A DNA stretch of 64,000 nt from Halalkaliarchaeum sp. AArc-CO (GTDB lineage: Archaea; Halobacteriota; Halobacteria; Halobacteriales; Haloferacaceae): positions 1,922,001-1,986,000 of the forward strand of contig NZ_CP087723.1 in the NCBI RefSeq assembly GCF_024972735.1. The letters run 5' to 3'. Both the position numbers and the translations under genes were made by a program. Each line of letters starts with the position of its first letter. Position 1 is the stretch's first letter. Of this stretch, positions 39,981-48,333 are shown in pieces. The notes under the pieces were generated by a model. The model was given only the letters and a program-made list of their open reading frames with translations. It was not told the DNA's origin and made no database searches.

Positions 39981-42464
39981 CAGGTAGAACAGCGGGAAGA
40001 GGAACACCCAGACGATATCGACGAAGTGCCAGTACAGCCCGAAGTACTCGATCGACCGTTCGTCCTCCAGGTAGGCGCCCCTGGCGGCCCTGGCGATCAG
40101 GAACGCGGCGATGAGCAGGCCGATGATGACGTGCACGGCGTGGAGGCCGGTGGTGACGTAGTACGTCGACGCCTGGACGCTGGAGCTGAGAGTGATCCCG
40201 TCGATGTAGATCTTCTCGTACCACTCGAACAGCTTGATGCCGAAGAAGGTAAATCCGAGCAGCATCGTCGCTCCGAGAGCGCCGACGAGCTTGCGACTGT
40301 CCCCCCGTTGTGCGGCAACGAGCGCAAGGATCACCGTAAACGAGGAGGTCAGCAGAACGAACGTGTTTATGAGGCCGAAGGTGGCGTCGGGGATCGGCTC
40401 CCAGGCGGTCCAGCCGGCGTTGACGCGGATGAACACCGCCGCCGAGAGGAACGCACCGAACACCATCACGTCGGAGGCGAGGAAGAACCACACGCCGAGT
40501 TTGTTCTTCTCGATCCCCTCGAAGGGCCACCGCTCGGCGACCTCGCTTGCGGGCGCGAAGAAGTCTTCGAGGCCGAACTTGACACACGCGTAGATGAGCC
40601 CCGCGAGCCCGACGGCGGTCGTGATCGGGTAGAAGTAGCCGTCGATACTGCTTGCGCCCGCCTCGAGTGTGATCTGGTCGGCCAGCCCCGACAGTCCGAG
40701 GAAGAACACGAACAGCCCGACGCTGATCCAGAACGGCCAGATGCTGGCGTGAGAGGCGTGGTCCCCCGGACTGGCGTTTATCGAGTCGGTCGAACCCGCG
40801 TGTCCGCCGTCGGGCACCGCGTCGGAGACGAACTCGAGCCTTCCGGAGGCGTAGCTGGGGCGCCCGGACCAGTTTTCCAGCGGCGGCGGAGAGGGAACCG
40901 CCCACTCGGCAGTCCGGGTGTACCGCCAGGGATTGTCGGCCGCGTCCGGGCCGGAAACGTAGCTCTTGAAGAAGTTGTAGAACATGATGAAGAACGATCC
41001 ACCCAGCAGGAACGCACCGATCGTCCCGAACTGATGGAACGTTATGAAGTCGACGTTGTACTCGAAGACGCGGCGGGGCGTCTCCCAGGCGAGGAACATC
41101 GAGAAGTAGACGACGTTGAAGGAGACGAAGAAGATCGCGAAGTGGAGCTTTCCGAGGAGCTCGTCGTACATTTTCCCGGTCATTTTCGGGAACCAGTAGT
41201 AGAGCCCGCCGAAGAGGGCGGTCGCGCCGCCGAACATCACGTAATGGAAGTGCGCGACGACCCAGTAGGTGCCCCGGAACTCGTAGTCGAGCACAATCGC
41301 ACCGAGGAAAACCCCGGTGATCCCACCGAGGATGAACAGAAGCAGCGCCCCGAACGCGAACAAAAACGGCGTAGTAAACCGGACACGTCCCTTGATCAGG
41401 GTGTAGATAAGCGCGAACACGAGCAGATCGAACGGGAGCGAGATGCCGATGGTGGTCGCCATCATCAGCGTCTTGATCTCGAGGTTGATCGTCGTGAGGA
41501 ACATGTGATGCATCCACACCAGGAACGACTGGATCGCGATCAGACACATCGCGATGATCACCCACTTGCGGCCGACGAGACGCTTGCCGGCGAACGTCTG
41601 GAACAGTTCCAGCATCACCCCCAGCGCAGGGAAGAAGACGATGTACACCTCCGGATGGCCGAAGAACCAGAACAGATGCCCCCACAGTAACGACCCTCCC
41701 TCGGTCGCGGAGAAGTAGACGCTGCCGAAGATCCGGTCGGAAAGCAAGATCAGCGCCGCCGCCAGCAGCGTCGCGAAGGCGAACAACATCATCCAGACAG
41801 TAAGCAGGATCGTCCAGGTGAACATCGGCATGTCCCACAGCCCCATCCCCTCCGCCCGCGAGTGATGGATCGTCACGAGGAAGTTCATCGTCGAGGCGGT
41901 CGAGGCGGTGAGGAACATGCCGAGTGCGAGGATCGCCCCCGTCGAGCCGATGCTGGGCGTGTACGCCGGCAGATTCAGCGGCGCGTAGATCGTCCAGCCG
42001 GCGTCCAGCGTTCCGCCCTGGAAAAACGAGATCGCAAACAGGACCCCCGAGAGGAGGTACAGCCAGTACGATAGCGCGTTGAGCCGGGGGAACGCCAGGT
42101 CCTCCGCGCCGATCTGCAGGGGGACGAAGTAGTTCGCGAAGCCGAACGCCAGCGGCGAGAGGAACCAAAACACCATCAACAGGCCGTGGGCGGTCACCGC
42201 CTCGTTGTACGCGAGCCCCGTCAGGACCTGGTCGCCGGGCACCCACATCTGCATCCGGATGAGCAGCGCGAGCATGCCGCCGAAAAGCAGAAAGAACAGC
42301 GCAGTCAGGGTGTAGAGGATGCCGACGTCCTTGTGGTTCGTCGTGACGAACCACCGTTTCAGCGTCGATTTCGGAGGGAGGTGGTGGCTGTGATCGTCGT
42401 CTTCTCCTTCGGATTCGACGGGGGCGGGCGATCCGTGTTCGTCCCCGGCGTGGGCGCCGCTCAT
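39975..42464 (-). CDS. coxA: Cytochrome c oxidase, fused subunits I and III (CoxA)
   Basis: An 829-residue heme-copper oxidase. The first 560 residues are subunit I (CuB-heme a3 centre): low-spin heme ligand H93 (TAHGLL), CuB ligands H270 and Y274 (FFGHPEVYIVFF), H319/H320 (WMHHMF), and hemes at H405/H407 (VVAHFHYV). E272 of the D pathway and the IGAEDLAFPRLN segment are present. The last 230 residues form subunit III (GVWFFLASDVMVFGAF, TTGLHAVHVIIGL, YWHFVDIVWVF), giving the I-III fusion known in some aa3-like oxidases. In the segment corresponding to the K pathway, PTG-x-K is replaced by SLPFDLLVF, so the usual Lys is absent. It is coupled to coxB (ATGA overlap) and reduces oxygen using electrons from halocyanin or similar. 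Confidence 0.93.
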   Translation of the reverse strand: MSGAHAGDEHGSPAPVESEGEDDDHSHHLPPKSTLKRWFVTTNHKDVGILYTLTALFFLLFGGMLALLIRMQMWVPGDQVLTGLAYNEAVTAHGLLMVFWFLSPLAFGFANYFVPLQIGAEDLAFPRLNALSYWLYLLSGVLFAISFFQGGTLDAGWTIYAPLNLPAYTPSIGSTGAILALGMFLTASTASTMNFLVTIHHSRAEGMGLWDMPMFTWTILLTVWMMLFAFATLLAAALILLSDRIFGSVYFSATEGGSLLWGHLFWFFGHPEVYIVFFPALGVMLELFQTFAGKRLVGRKWVIIAMCLIAIQSFLVWMHHMFLTTINLEIKTLMMATTIGISLPFDLLVFALIYTLIKGRVRFTTPFLFAFGALLLFILGGITGVFLGAIVLDYEFRGTYWVVAHFHYVMFGGATALFGGLYYWFPKMTGKMYDELLGKLHFAIFFVSFNVVYFSMFLAWETPRRVFEYNVDFITFHQFGTIGAFLLGGSFFIMFYNFFKSYVSGPDAADNPWRYTRTAEWAVPSPPPLENWSGRPSYASGRLEFVSDAVPDGGHAGSTDSINASPGDHASHASIWPFWISVGLFVFFLGLSGLADQITLEAGASSIDGYFYPITTAVGLAGLIYACVKFGLEDFFAPASEVAERWPFEGIEKNKLGVWFFLASDVMVFGAFLSAAVFIRVNAGWTAWEPIPDATFGLINTFVLLTSSFTVILALVAAQRGDSRKLVGALGATMLLGFTFFGIKLFEWYEKIYIDGITLSSSVQASTYYVTTGLHAVHVIIGLLIAAFLIARAARGAYLEDERSIEYFGLYWHFVDIVWVFLFPLFYLM

Positions 42465-43330
42465 GCAGCGACACCTCCGGAGGAGACGACGGCTCCGAGA
42501 GCCGGGCCGGTCAGCGAAGACGACGTATCGTCAGCGTCCGAGTCGTCGGCGTCGTCAGTTTCGGCGTCGTCAGTTTCGGCGTCATCGGCGTCGTCAGTTT
42601 CGGCGTTTTCTCCGCCGTTTTCGTCAGCTTCCGGATCCGTTCCTTCGTACCACTCCTCGAACTCGCCAGGTTCCATTACGATAATGTCTGCTTTCATGTA
42701 CGAGTGACCGCTTCCGCACAGCTCGAAGCATTCGGCGGTGTACGTTCCCGTTTCCTCCTCGAGGAACCAGGTCGTGGAGGTTTCGCCGGGGATGGAGTCG
42801 GTTTTGATGCGTAACTCCGGCGAGCCGAAGTTGTGCCACACGTCCCGTGATGTCACGTGGAGGTACACCACCTGATCGGCCGGAACTCGCAGTTCGTTGT
42901 CCACGGAGTGCCCGTTCGGATACTCGAACTCCCAACCGAACTGGTAGCCTTCGACGTCTATCTCGAGTTCGGCCTCGGGATCGACGTCAGGCCCCGATTC
43001 GACGTAGATCAACAGGGTGTACGCGTACACGACCAGACTGATGACGATGATGGCGCTGATGCCGAACGAGAGGAACAGCTTCTTTCCTTTTCCACCGTCG
43101 TCTCCCGTCGGGAGCTCACCGAGAGTCGGTCGGTTTTCTTCGTCGTCCTCGGGCTCGCCGTTGTCCCGGTACTTGTAGGCGTTGTAAAGCGTGTAGGCGA
43201 CCACGACGATCCCCACGAGCGTCCCGAGCGCGAGGAACACGAAGAAGATCTCCTCGAACACGTCCGCCTGAGACCGCCATTCCCCGGGTCGAACCTGCAG
43301 GAGGAGTCCCGATAAGAGTACACATGTCAT
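42461..43330 (-). CDS. coxB: Cytochrome c oxidase subunit II (CoxB)
   Basis: A 289-residue CuA-type subunit II. Two N-terminal membrane helices (about 28-50 and 84-110, ISAIIVISLVVYAYTLLIY) anchor a cupredoxin domain facing outward. The CuA ligands are complete: H166 in VWHNFGSPELR, and C201, C205, H209, M212 in CFELCGSGHSYM. The C-terminal 50 residues are a repetitive acidic tail (DDAETDDAETDDAD), typical of haloarchaea. ATG 43330 is chosen because the frame upstream is promoter-like, with a box GCTAAGTAC at about 43363-43374. It overlaps coxA by 4 bases and is first in the cox operon. Confidence 0.92.
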   Translation of the reverse strand: MTCVLLSGLLLQVRPGEWRSQADVFEEIFFVFLALGTLVGIVVVAYTLYNAYKYRDNGEPEDDEENRPTLGELPTGDDGGKGKKLFLSFGISAIIVISLVVYAYTLLIYVESGPDVDPEAELEIDVEGYQFGWEFEYPNGHSVDNELRVPADQVVYLHVTSRDVWHNFGSPELRIKTDSIPGETSTTWFLEEETGTYTAECFELCGSGHSYMKADIIVMEPGEFEEWYEGTDPEADENGGENAETDDADDAETDDAETDDADDSDADDTSSSLTGPALGAVVSSGGVAA

Positions 43331-43419
43331 GGGTAGCGAGTCTTGGTATTCCTGACGGTAGGACGTACTTAGCTCTTTTGGCAAATAGGGGATGTAGCCG
43401 GGGAGCTCGAAGCTGCCAT

Positions 43420-43452
43420 AAGGCTATTTTCCCGAGTTATGAAGGCTATTTT
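43420..43452. promoter_or_regulatory. 11-bp direct repeat between coxB and the divergent membrane-protein gene
   Basis: AAGGCTATTTT occurs twice, at 43420-43430 and 43442-43452, with starts 22 bases apart, about two helical turns. It is located about 90-120 bases before coxB and about 95-125 bases before the ATG at 43546, in the divergent promoter region. The spacing would place two bound proteins on the same face of the DNA. It could be an operator for the cox operon. Confidence 0.4.
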
Positions 43453-43545
43453 TAAGTATGGATAAAAAATCTGATATTAACTCGAGGGAGGCAGCGAAGG
43501 GTATAAGTACAACCGAACGGAGTACGCAGCACGGGACATATTCGC

Positions 43546-44001
43546 ATGGTTACTGCCCAGTTACTCAGTGCGGTTTTGATGGCCGGGGTACTGCTCGTCG
43601 TCTTCCTGGCGGCGACGCGGCGCTCCAGGAAAGCCGGCGGGAGTTCGGACGATCGGGGGCCGGGCGGATGGCGCCGGCTGCAGTCCCGCATGAAAACGGC
43701 AGCCGAGGATCCGGCCGTTCTGGCGGTGGGATTCCTGCTTTTGGCCGTCGGAATGGGCCTGGGCGTCGTTGCCGCGGTCGGCGACGGGTTCCTCGAGGGG
43801 GTACCAGTCGACCTGCTTGCGGTGGTGCTTGGAGCCACGCTTGCGCTCGTGCTCGTGGCGTACCTCTTTTGGGGAACTTACGCCGCGAGTCGACGCCGGG
43901 GGCTCGGCAACGCTCAGGCGGTCGGCGTCGGGGTCGGAACCCTCGGCCTGCTGTTCCTTGCCGTGATCGCTGCCCAGCTCCTGTTCGGCGTCGTCGGATG
44001 A
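43546..44001 (+). CDS. Membrane protein divergent from coxB, unknown function
   Basis: A 151-residue protein with four hydrophobic segments: the N-terminus (TAQLLSAVLMAGVLLVVFLA), about residues 58-80 (VLAVGFLLLAVGMGLGVVAA), about 88-110 (LLAVVLGATLALVLVAYLFW) and the C-terminus (GVGVGTLGLLFLAVIAAQLL). A basic loop with SRRRGLG lies between the last two. No family is recognised. The N-terminal half has a soluble charged loop (RSRKAGGSSDDRGPGGWRRL). ATG 43546 has a TATA-like box GGGTATAAGTAC at about 43498-43509. It is divergent from coxB, so it may be oxidase-linked, but this is only from position. Confidence 0.7.
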   Translation: MVTAQLLSAVLMAGVLLVVFLAATRRSRKAGGSSDDRGPGGWRRLQSRMKTAAEDPAVLAVGFLLLAVGMGLGVVAAVGDGFLEGVPVDLLAVVLGATLALVLVAYLFWGTYAASRRRGLGNAQAVGVGVGTLGLLFLAVIAAQLLFGVVG

Positions 44002-44071
44002 GGTCCCGGGGCTGTTGTACTTTTGGCGTCGTCGTTCTGCTGTCCAAAAAAGGGTTCCTCGATCGGGAGAG

Positions 44072-44512
44072 CTAGTCGACGGTGATCGTGATCGAGCGCA
44101 GAATGCTCGAGCGGTCGCCCTTTTCCCAGACGAGGTTCGCGGTGGTGGTTCCGCCGAAATTATCGCTGATCTCCCTGCTGATCGTGTCACCGGCGGCCAA
44201 TCGAGCGTCGCTGGGTTCGGCGGCGTTCATGGCCTCGAACACGGTACTGTCCGATGCGGTGATCGAGAGTTCCGACGCCTCCACCGCGTCACCGCCCTGG
44301 TGGGTGAACGTCACTGTGCCGTTTTCGCCCCCGTTCGCATCGAATTCCGCGCCCCAGTTCGCGTTGGGGGCGGTGTCTCCGACCTGGTCGCCCAGTCCGA
44401 GCACGAACGTGCCGATCACTGCCGCCAGGATCACGGTAATCGCGACCATCAGTATGACGCCGATAACCGGAGAAACTGCGCGCCGTTCCGTAAATAATGT
44501 CTGTAATTTCAT
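44072..44512 (-). CDS. Type IV pilin-like protein
   Basis: A 146-residue protein of the haloarchaeal pilin N-terminal domain family. A class III signal peptide (ERRAVSPVIGVILMVAITVI) has the RRAVSPVIG site typical of archaeal prepilin peptidase cleavage, followed by a hydrophobic helix to about residue 40 (ILAAVIGTFVLGLG). The remaining 100 residues are acidic beta-strands (GTVTFTHQGGDAVEASEL, TISREISDNFGGTTTANL). It would be assembled into an adhesion pilus or a related surface structure. No pilus assembly genes are nearby. ATG 44512 is the only start before the signal; the nearest strong TATA box is near 44613-44622, so the leader would be about 75-100 bases, unusual here. Confidence 0.85.
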   Translation of the reverse strand: MKLQTLFTERRAVSPVIGVILMVAITVILAAVIGTFVLGLGDQVGDTAPNANWGAEFDANGGENGTVTFTHQGGDAVEASELSITASDSTVFEAMNAAEPSDARLAAGDTISREISDNFGGTTTANLVWEKGDRSSILRSITITVD

Positions 44513-44842
44513 GACGTATTTTCTCTGTGTACTGACACGGAAAGCGAACTGTTTGGCGATAAATCACCATACGTAGCGGTTACCGTGAGACAATTGTCTA
44601 TACACCTCCCGACTATATATAGGTTCCCTGATATTACTGTGTCACGTCTCTCGTTAGCGCGGTCCTCGATCGTCTGTGCCACCCGATCCTGTACCACCCG
44701 TTCCTGTACCACCCGTTCCTGTGCCGTCTTTGGTCCCAGTCCGTGACCGAAGTCGACCCACCGGCGGCAACGGTTCCATCGGTTTTTCAAAATTGTATAG
44801 AAACCACAATACTAATACATCCCAGGGTCCAAACGACAGTCG
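44513..44842. other. 330-base gap with promoters of the pilin and thioredoxin genes
   Basis: No convincing gene. On the minus strand a TATA-like CTATATATAG at about 44613-44622 would serve the pilin with a long leader. A 15-base tandem repeat (CCTGTACCACCCGTT, 44688-44702 and 44703-44717, plus a partial copy) lies in the centre. The right end holds the inverted repeat at 44792-44812 and the thioredoxin TATA box. A 93-codon frame across the repeat is judged spurious. Confidence 0.6.
44792..44812 (+). promoter_or_regulatory. Inverted-repeat operator candidate upstream of the thioredoxin gene
   Basis: ATTGT (44792-44796), 9-base spacer ATAGAAACC, then ACAATAC (44806-44812). The right arm equals that of the two sites at 4.3 and 4.9 kb; the left arm matches in its inner five bases; the spacer matches that of the CoA-disulfide-reductase site in 7 of 9 positions. 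A TATA-like CTAATACA follows directly, 30 bases before the thioredoxin ATG, as at the CoA-disulfide-reductase-like gene. Confidence 0.55.
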
Positions 44843-45178
44843 ATGTCAACGCAACTCGAATCCGACGAACCAGTGATCGTCAACGGAACCGCCGAGTTCG
44901 AAGAGCTGATCGCGGACGGAGAGACCGTTCTCGTCGACTTCCACGCCGACTGGTGTGGCCCCTGTCAGATGATGGAGCCCGTAGTCGAAGAGATCGCCGC
45001 AGACACCGACGCAGTCGTCGCAAAGGTCGACGTCGACGCCAACCAGCCGCTGGCACAAAACTACGGCGTTCGCGGCGTGCCGACCCTGCTGCTCTTCGAT
45101 GGGGGCGAGGCGGTCGAACGGCTCGTCGGTGTCCAGTCGTCCGAACAGCTAACTGCTGTCGTCGAGCGGTACGCCTAA
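44843..45178 (+). CDS. trxA: Thioredoxin
   Basis: A 111-residue thioredoxin. The active-site motif is DFHADWCGPCQMM with the redox pair WCGPC at about residues 37-41, preceded by TVLVDF and followed by VAKVDVDANQPLAQNYGVRGVPTLLLF, with the conserved cis-Pro in GVPTLLL. It reduces protein disulfides in the cytoplasm, using a thioredoxin reductase not seen in this window. ATG 44843 fits a leaderless start from the box at about 44811-44818. The upstream inverted repeat links its expression with the CoA-disulfide-reductase-like and DUF1684 genes. It is followed by the aminotransferase gene on the same strand after 56 bases. Confidence 0.94.
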   Translation: MSTQLESDEPVIVNGTAEFEELIADGETVLVDFHADWCGPCQMMEPVVEEIAADTDAVVAKVDVDANQPLAQNYGVRGVPTLLLFDGGEAVERLVGVQSSEQLTAVVERYA

Positions 45179-45234
45179 TCTTTTCACACCCCGGCGCGAT
45201 CACCCGGGTGACCTGGAAGTCGGACACTACAGTG

Positions 45235-46350
45235 ATGAAACCCGCAGAACTCAGATCAGAGATTCCAGCCGTACAGAACGTGGCGTACATGAACACGGGC
45301 GCGAGCGGTCCGAGCCCTCGACGGGTCGTCGAGGCCGCCCACGGTTACCTCGAGCGTGTAGAGTACGACGTTCACGCCTCGGGCGACATCTACGAGTTTA
45401 CGTTCGGGGAATACGAACGGATCAGGGAGGAAATCGCGGAGTTTGTGGGTGCCTCGCCGGCGGAACTGGCGCTCACCGAGAGTACGACCGACGGGATCGC
45501 CCGGTTCGCGTCCGGGATCGACTGGGAGCCGGGGGACATCGTCGTCAGAACGGATCTCGAGCATCCTGCAGGGATCTTGCCCTGGCAGCGGCTCGAACGC
45601 GAGGGCGTCGAGGTCCGCGTCGTCGAAACCGAAAACGGCCGGATCGACTTAGACGAGTTTACCGACGCCGTCTCGGATGCGAAGCTCGCGTGTTTCAGCG
45701 CGCTCACCTGGACCCACGGGACACGGCTTCCGATCTCGGAGCTTGCAGACATCGCCCGCGAGGCGGGAGCGCTCACGCTCGTCGACGCCGTCCAGGTACC
45801 GGGGCAGGCACCCTTCGACGTCGAAGAGTGGGGAGCCGACGCCGTCGCCTCCGCCGGCCACAAGTGGCTGCTCGGGCTCTGGGGCGGCGGCTTCCTCTAC
45901 GTCCGGCGCGAGGTGGCCGACCGGCTCGAACCGCGGTCGATCGGCTATCGGAGCGTCCAGTCGCCCGGTGATTCGTCGTTCCGGTTCAAGCAGGGTGCTC
46001 CCCGCCTGGAGATCGGGACGACGAACCTGGCGGCCCACGTCGGACTGCTCGAGGCGATCGAAACGATGGAATCGGTCGGGCTGGAAACGATACAGGGTCG
46101 GATCCGCGATCTCACGGACCGGTTCAAGGCCGGCGTGCCCGACGAACGGCTGTTGAGCCCCCGGGAGTACGAGTCAGGACTCGTGACCGTCGACGTGTCC
46201 GATCCCGAGGAGACGGTCGAACGACTCGACGACGCCGGGTTCACGGTTCGGTCGATCCCGCCGATGAACGCGGTACGCATCTCCCTGCACGTGTTCAACA
46301 CGCCCGCGGAAGTCGACGCGCTGCTCGCAGAACTGGACTGGGAACTGTAA
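45235..46350 (+). CDS. Class V aminotransferase (cysteine desulfurase-like fold)
   Basis: A 371-residue PLP enzyme. The cofactor Lys is K210 in ASAGHKWLLGLWGGGFLYV; LALTESTTDGIARF holds the phosphate-binding region and LVDAVQVPGQAPFDVEEW the Asp and Gln that contact the ring. It is in the class V (NifS/SufS/isopenicillin-N epimerase) group but lacks the usual Cys-containing loop of cysteine desulfurases (the C-terminal part is ISLHVFNTPAEVDALLAEL), so it is more likely an aminotransferase or epimerase-like enzyme of unknown substrate. ATG 45235 begins the conserved region. It lies downstream of trxA, perhaps co-transcribed. Confidence 0.85.
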   Translation: MKPAELRSEIPAVQNVAYMNTGASGPSPRRVVEAAHGYLERVEYDVHASGDIYEFTFGEYERIREEIAEFVGASPAELALTESTTDGIARFASGIDWEPGDIVVRTDLEHPAGILPWQRLEREGVEVRVVETENGRIDLDEFTDAVSDAKLACFSALTWTHGTRLPISELADIAREAGALTLVDAVQVPGQAPFDVEEWGADAVASAGHKWLLGLWGGGFLYVRREVADRLEPRSIGYRSVQSPGDSSFRFKQGAPRLEIGTTNLAAHVGLLEAIETMESVGLETIQGRIRDLTDRFKAGVPDERLLSPREYESGLVTVDVSDPEETVERLDDAGFTVRSIPPMNAVRISLHVFNTPAEVDALLAELDWEL

Positions 46351-46363
46351 GGTACTTCACGCC

Positions 46364-46582
46364 TCAGTTCGCTGTCCCGTCCTGCCCGCCGGTGCGGCCG
46401 GCGATCCGCGGATACCAGTCGAGAACCACGACCAGCAGGGCGACCGCGACGACCGTACCCACCAGGTGGACGAGCGGATCGATGTCGATCCCGAACATGC
46501 CAAGCAGCGTGCGCAGCTCCAGCAGGATCACGGCGGCGACTCCGGCCGTGACCAGTAGTCCACTGCGGGAGATTCCGCTCAT
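46364..46582 (-). CDS. Small membrane protein at the end of the cba operon
   Basis: A 72-residue protein with two hydrophobic segments, SGLLVTAGVAAVILLELRTLL (about 7-27) and LVHLVGTVVAVALLVVVLDW (about 37-56), and a Gly-rich hydrophilic end. Its start ATG overlaps the cbaA stop (ATGA), so translation is coupled and it belongs to the ba3-type oxidase operon. In haloarchaea small membrane proteins such as CbaE accompany this oxidase. The function is probably structural. It converges on the aminotransferase gene, with 13 bases between stops. Confidence 0.75.
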   Translation of the reverse strand: MSGISRSGLLVTAGVAAVILLELRTLLGMFGIDIDPLVHLVGTVVAVALLVVVLDWYPRIAGRTGGQDGTAN

Positions 46583-48333
46583 CGGATCGCCTCCGCGAGC
46601 GCGACTGCCGAGTCTCCGAGACCGGCCGGGAGCAGTCCGCTTCCGAGTTCTAACAGCACCGGGAACGCGCGGCCGCCGAGGCCGAACAGCCCGCGGTCGG
46701 TGACAATGCTCGCGAGCGGTAGCGCGTACGCGAGAACCACGAGCACGATCGCGATCCCGGTCCACAGCGCCAGGTTGTCGAGCACCTGGGGAGCGTCGTC
46801 GGGGCCCGAAAGCGCCGGCGGTAGCGTCTCTCCGACGCCGTCGGCCCGGGGGTTCCCCATCGTCAACACGACGTTACCGAGGAACAGTACAGTCGAGACG
46901 AAAAGCAGCGTGCCTCCGATGGCAATCTGGAGGTTGAGTTCGGCAACGCTGCCGAAGACTGTCTCGAACTCGAAGCCGGCGTACTGGGGTTCGGCAGTCC
47001 GTCGGGGAATGCCGAGCAGCCCCTGGACGTGCATCGCGTTGGCCATCAGCGCCATTCCGACGAACCACAGCACGACCTGCAAAAGCGCGATCGGCCGGCT
47101 GTACAGCTGTTTCCCGCTGATCTGAGGCCAGAGCCAGTAGGTCCCCGCCATGAACGTCAGCGTCACGGCGGTGCCGACGGTGAGGTGGAAGTGACCCGGC
47201 ACCCACATCGTGTTGTGGACCAGGTAGTTGATGTTCATCCCGGCGTTGATCATCCCGGAGAAGCCGGCAGCCGCGAACATGAGCCCGGCAAGCGCCATTC
47301 CCGTAAACGCCGGATCCCGCCACGGCAGCGCGCGGAGCCAGCCGAACAGGCCAGTCCCGCCGCGCTGTCGGGCGCCGTACTCCATGCTCGCGACCACGGT
47401 AAAGGCCGTAAGCAGGCTCGGAAGCAGGAGGAACATGGTGTTCGTCATCGCGATGAACTTGAACCCTTCAGCGATGCCCGGATCCAGGTACTGGTGGTGG
47501 ATCCCGACGGGAGTCGAGAGCAGCAAGAAGAGCACGAAGACGACGCGTGCGAGCGGGTCGCTGAACAGCCGCCCGCCGGAGATCTTCGGGAGGACGGTGT
47601 ACCACAGCAGGTACGCCGGCATCAGCCAGAAGTAGACGATCGGATGGCCGAAGAACCAGAACAGCGTCCGGGTCAAGAGCGGATTCACCGTGTCGACGAT
47701 ACCCAGCGACCACGGCAGCAGGAACGCGAGTACGGCGACGGCAATGCCGGTCGTGGCGATGTACCACATCAGCATCGTCGTGAGCACCATGAACGTCTGC
47801 AGCGGGATCCGCTCGTCTGGGTTCTCCTTCCGCCAGGCGAACCACGACCGGAACCAGTCGGCGCCGGCGAGCCACGTTCCGATGATGAACACCACCAGTC
47901 CCGCGTAAAACAGCGGATGAGCCTGGAGCGGCGCGTAGAAGGTGAACAGCACGTCCGCGCTGATGTCGATGCTCCCGACGAAGCCCAGCAGGATCGTCAG
48001 GCCGGTAATCGTGATGCCGAGAGACATCAGCCCGTACCACAGCCAGGTGAATCGGATGTCCTCTACGGGCCTCCCGAGACTGCGAACGGTTGCCCACGTG
48101 AACACACCCACGAGGAAGAAGATGGTGAAGCTGATCACGAGGAAGACGCCGTGTGCCGTCAGGATCGTGTAGTAGTCGACCGAACTGAATATCCGCAGGA
48201 TGTCCGTCCGGTGGAGTGCCTGTACGATCCCGAAGAACGCACCCAGTGCAAGCGCCAGGAACGAGCCCAGGAACGCAGCCCTGATCACCCGCGATTCTTC
48301 GGGATACTCGTCGACGAACGCGGTTTCAGTCAT
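46579..48333 (-). CDS. cbaA: ba3-type (B family) heme-copper oxidase subunit I
   Basis: A 584-residue subunit I of a B-type oxidase. Low-spin heme ligand H61 (TAHGVFLV), CuB ligands H230 and Y234 (FFGHPIVYFWLMPAYLLWY), H279/H280 (GIHHQYLDP), and H381/H383 (VPGHFHLTVG). The HPIVY sequence, with Ile where A-family enzymes have Glu, places it in the Thermus ba3-like B family, which uses a single proton pathway. It has twelve or more membrane helices. It reduces oxygen, probably with high affinity, using a copper-protein donor. The start ATG 48333 overlaps the stop of cbaB (ATGA). Third of four genes in the operon. Confidence 0.92.
   Translation of the reverse strand: MTETAFVDEYPEESRVIRAAFLGSFLALALGAFFGIVQALHRTDILRIFSSVDYYTILTAHGVFLVISFTIFFLVGVFTWATVRSLGRPVEDIRFTWLWYGLMSLGITITGLTILLGFVGSIDISADVLFTFYAPLQAHPLFYAGLVVFIIGTWLAGADWFRSWFAWRKENPDERIPLQTFMVLTTMLMWYIATTGIAVAVLAFLLPWSLGIVDTVNPLLTRTLFWFFGHPIVYFWLMPAYLLWYTVLPKISGGRLFSDPLARVVFVLFLLLSTPVGIHHQYLDPGIAEGFKFIAMTNTMFLLLPSLLTAFTVVASMEYGARQRGGTGLFGWLRALPWRDPAFTGMALAGLMFAAAGFSGMINAGMNINYLVHNTMWVPGHFHLTVGTAVTLTFMAGTYWLWPQISGKQLYSRPIALLQVVLWFVGMALMANAMHVQGLLGIPRRTAEPQYAGFEFETVFGSVAELNLQIAIGGTLLFVSTVLFLGNVVLTMGNPRADGVGETLPPALSGPDDAPQVLDNLALWTGIAIVLVVLAYALPLASIVTDRGLFGLGGRAFPVLLELGSGLLPAGLGDSAVALAEAIR

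Noticed and set aside
39952-42474. 840-codon minus-strand frame in another phase over coxA
   Set aside because: The other phase on the same strand has all heme-copper oxidase ligands; this one is Arg-rich nonsense.
44509-44790. 93-codon minus-strand frame upstream of the pilin
   Set aside because: It runs through a 15-bp tandem repeat and the promoter region, giving ERVVQERVVQ repeats, with no homologous pattern.
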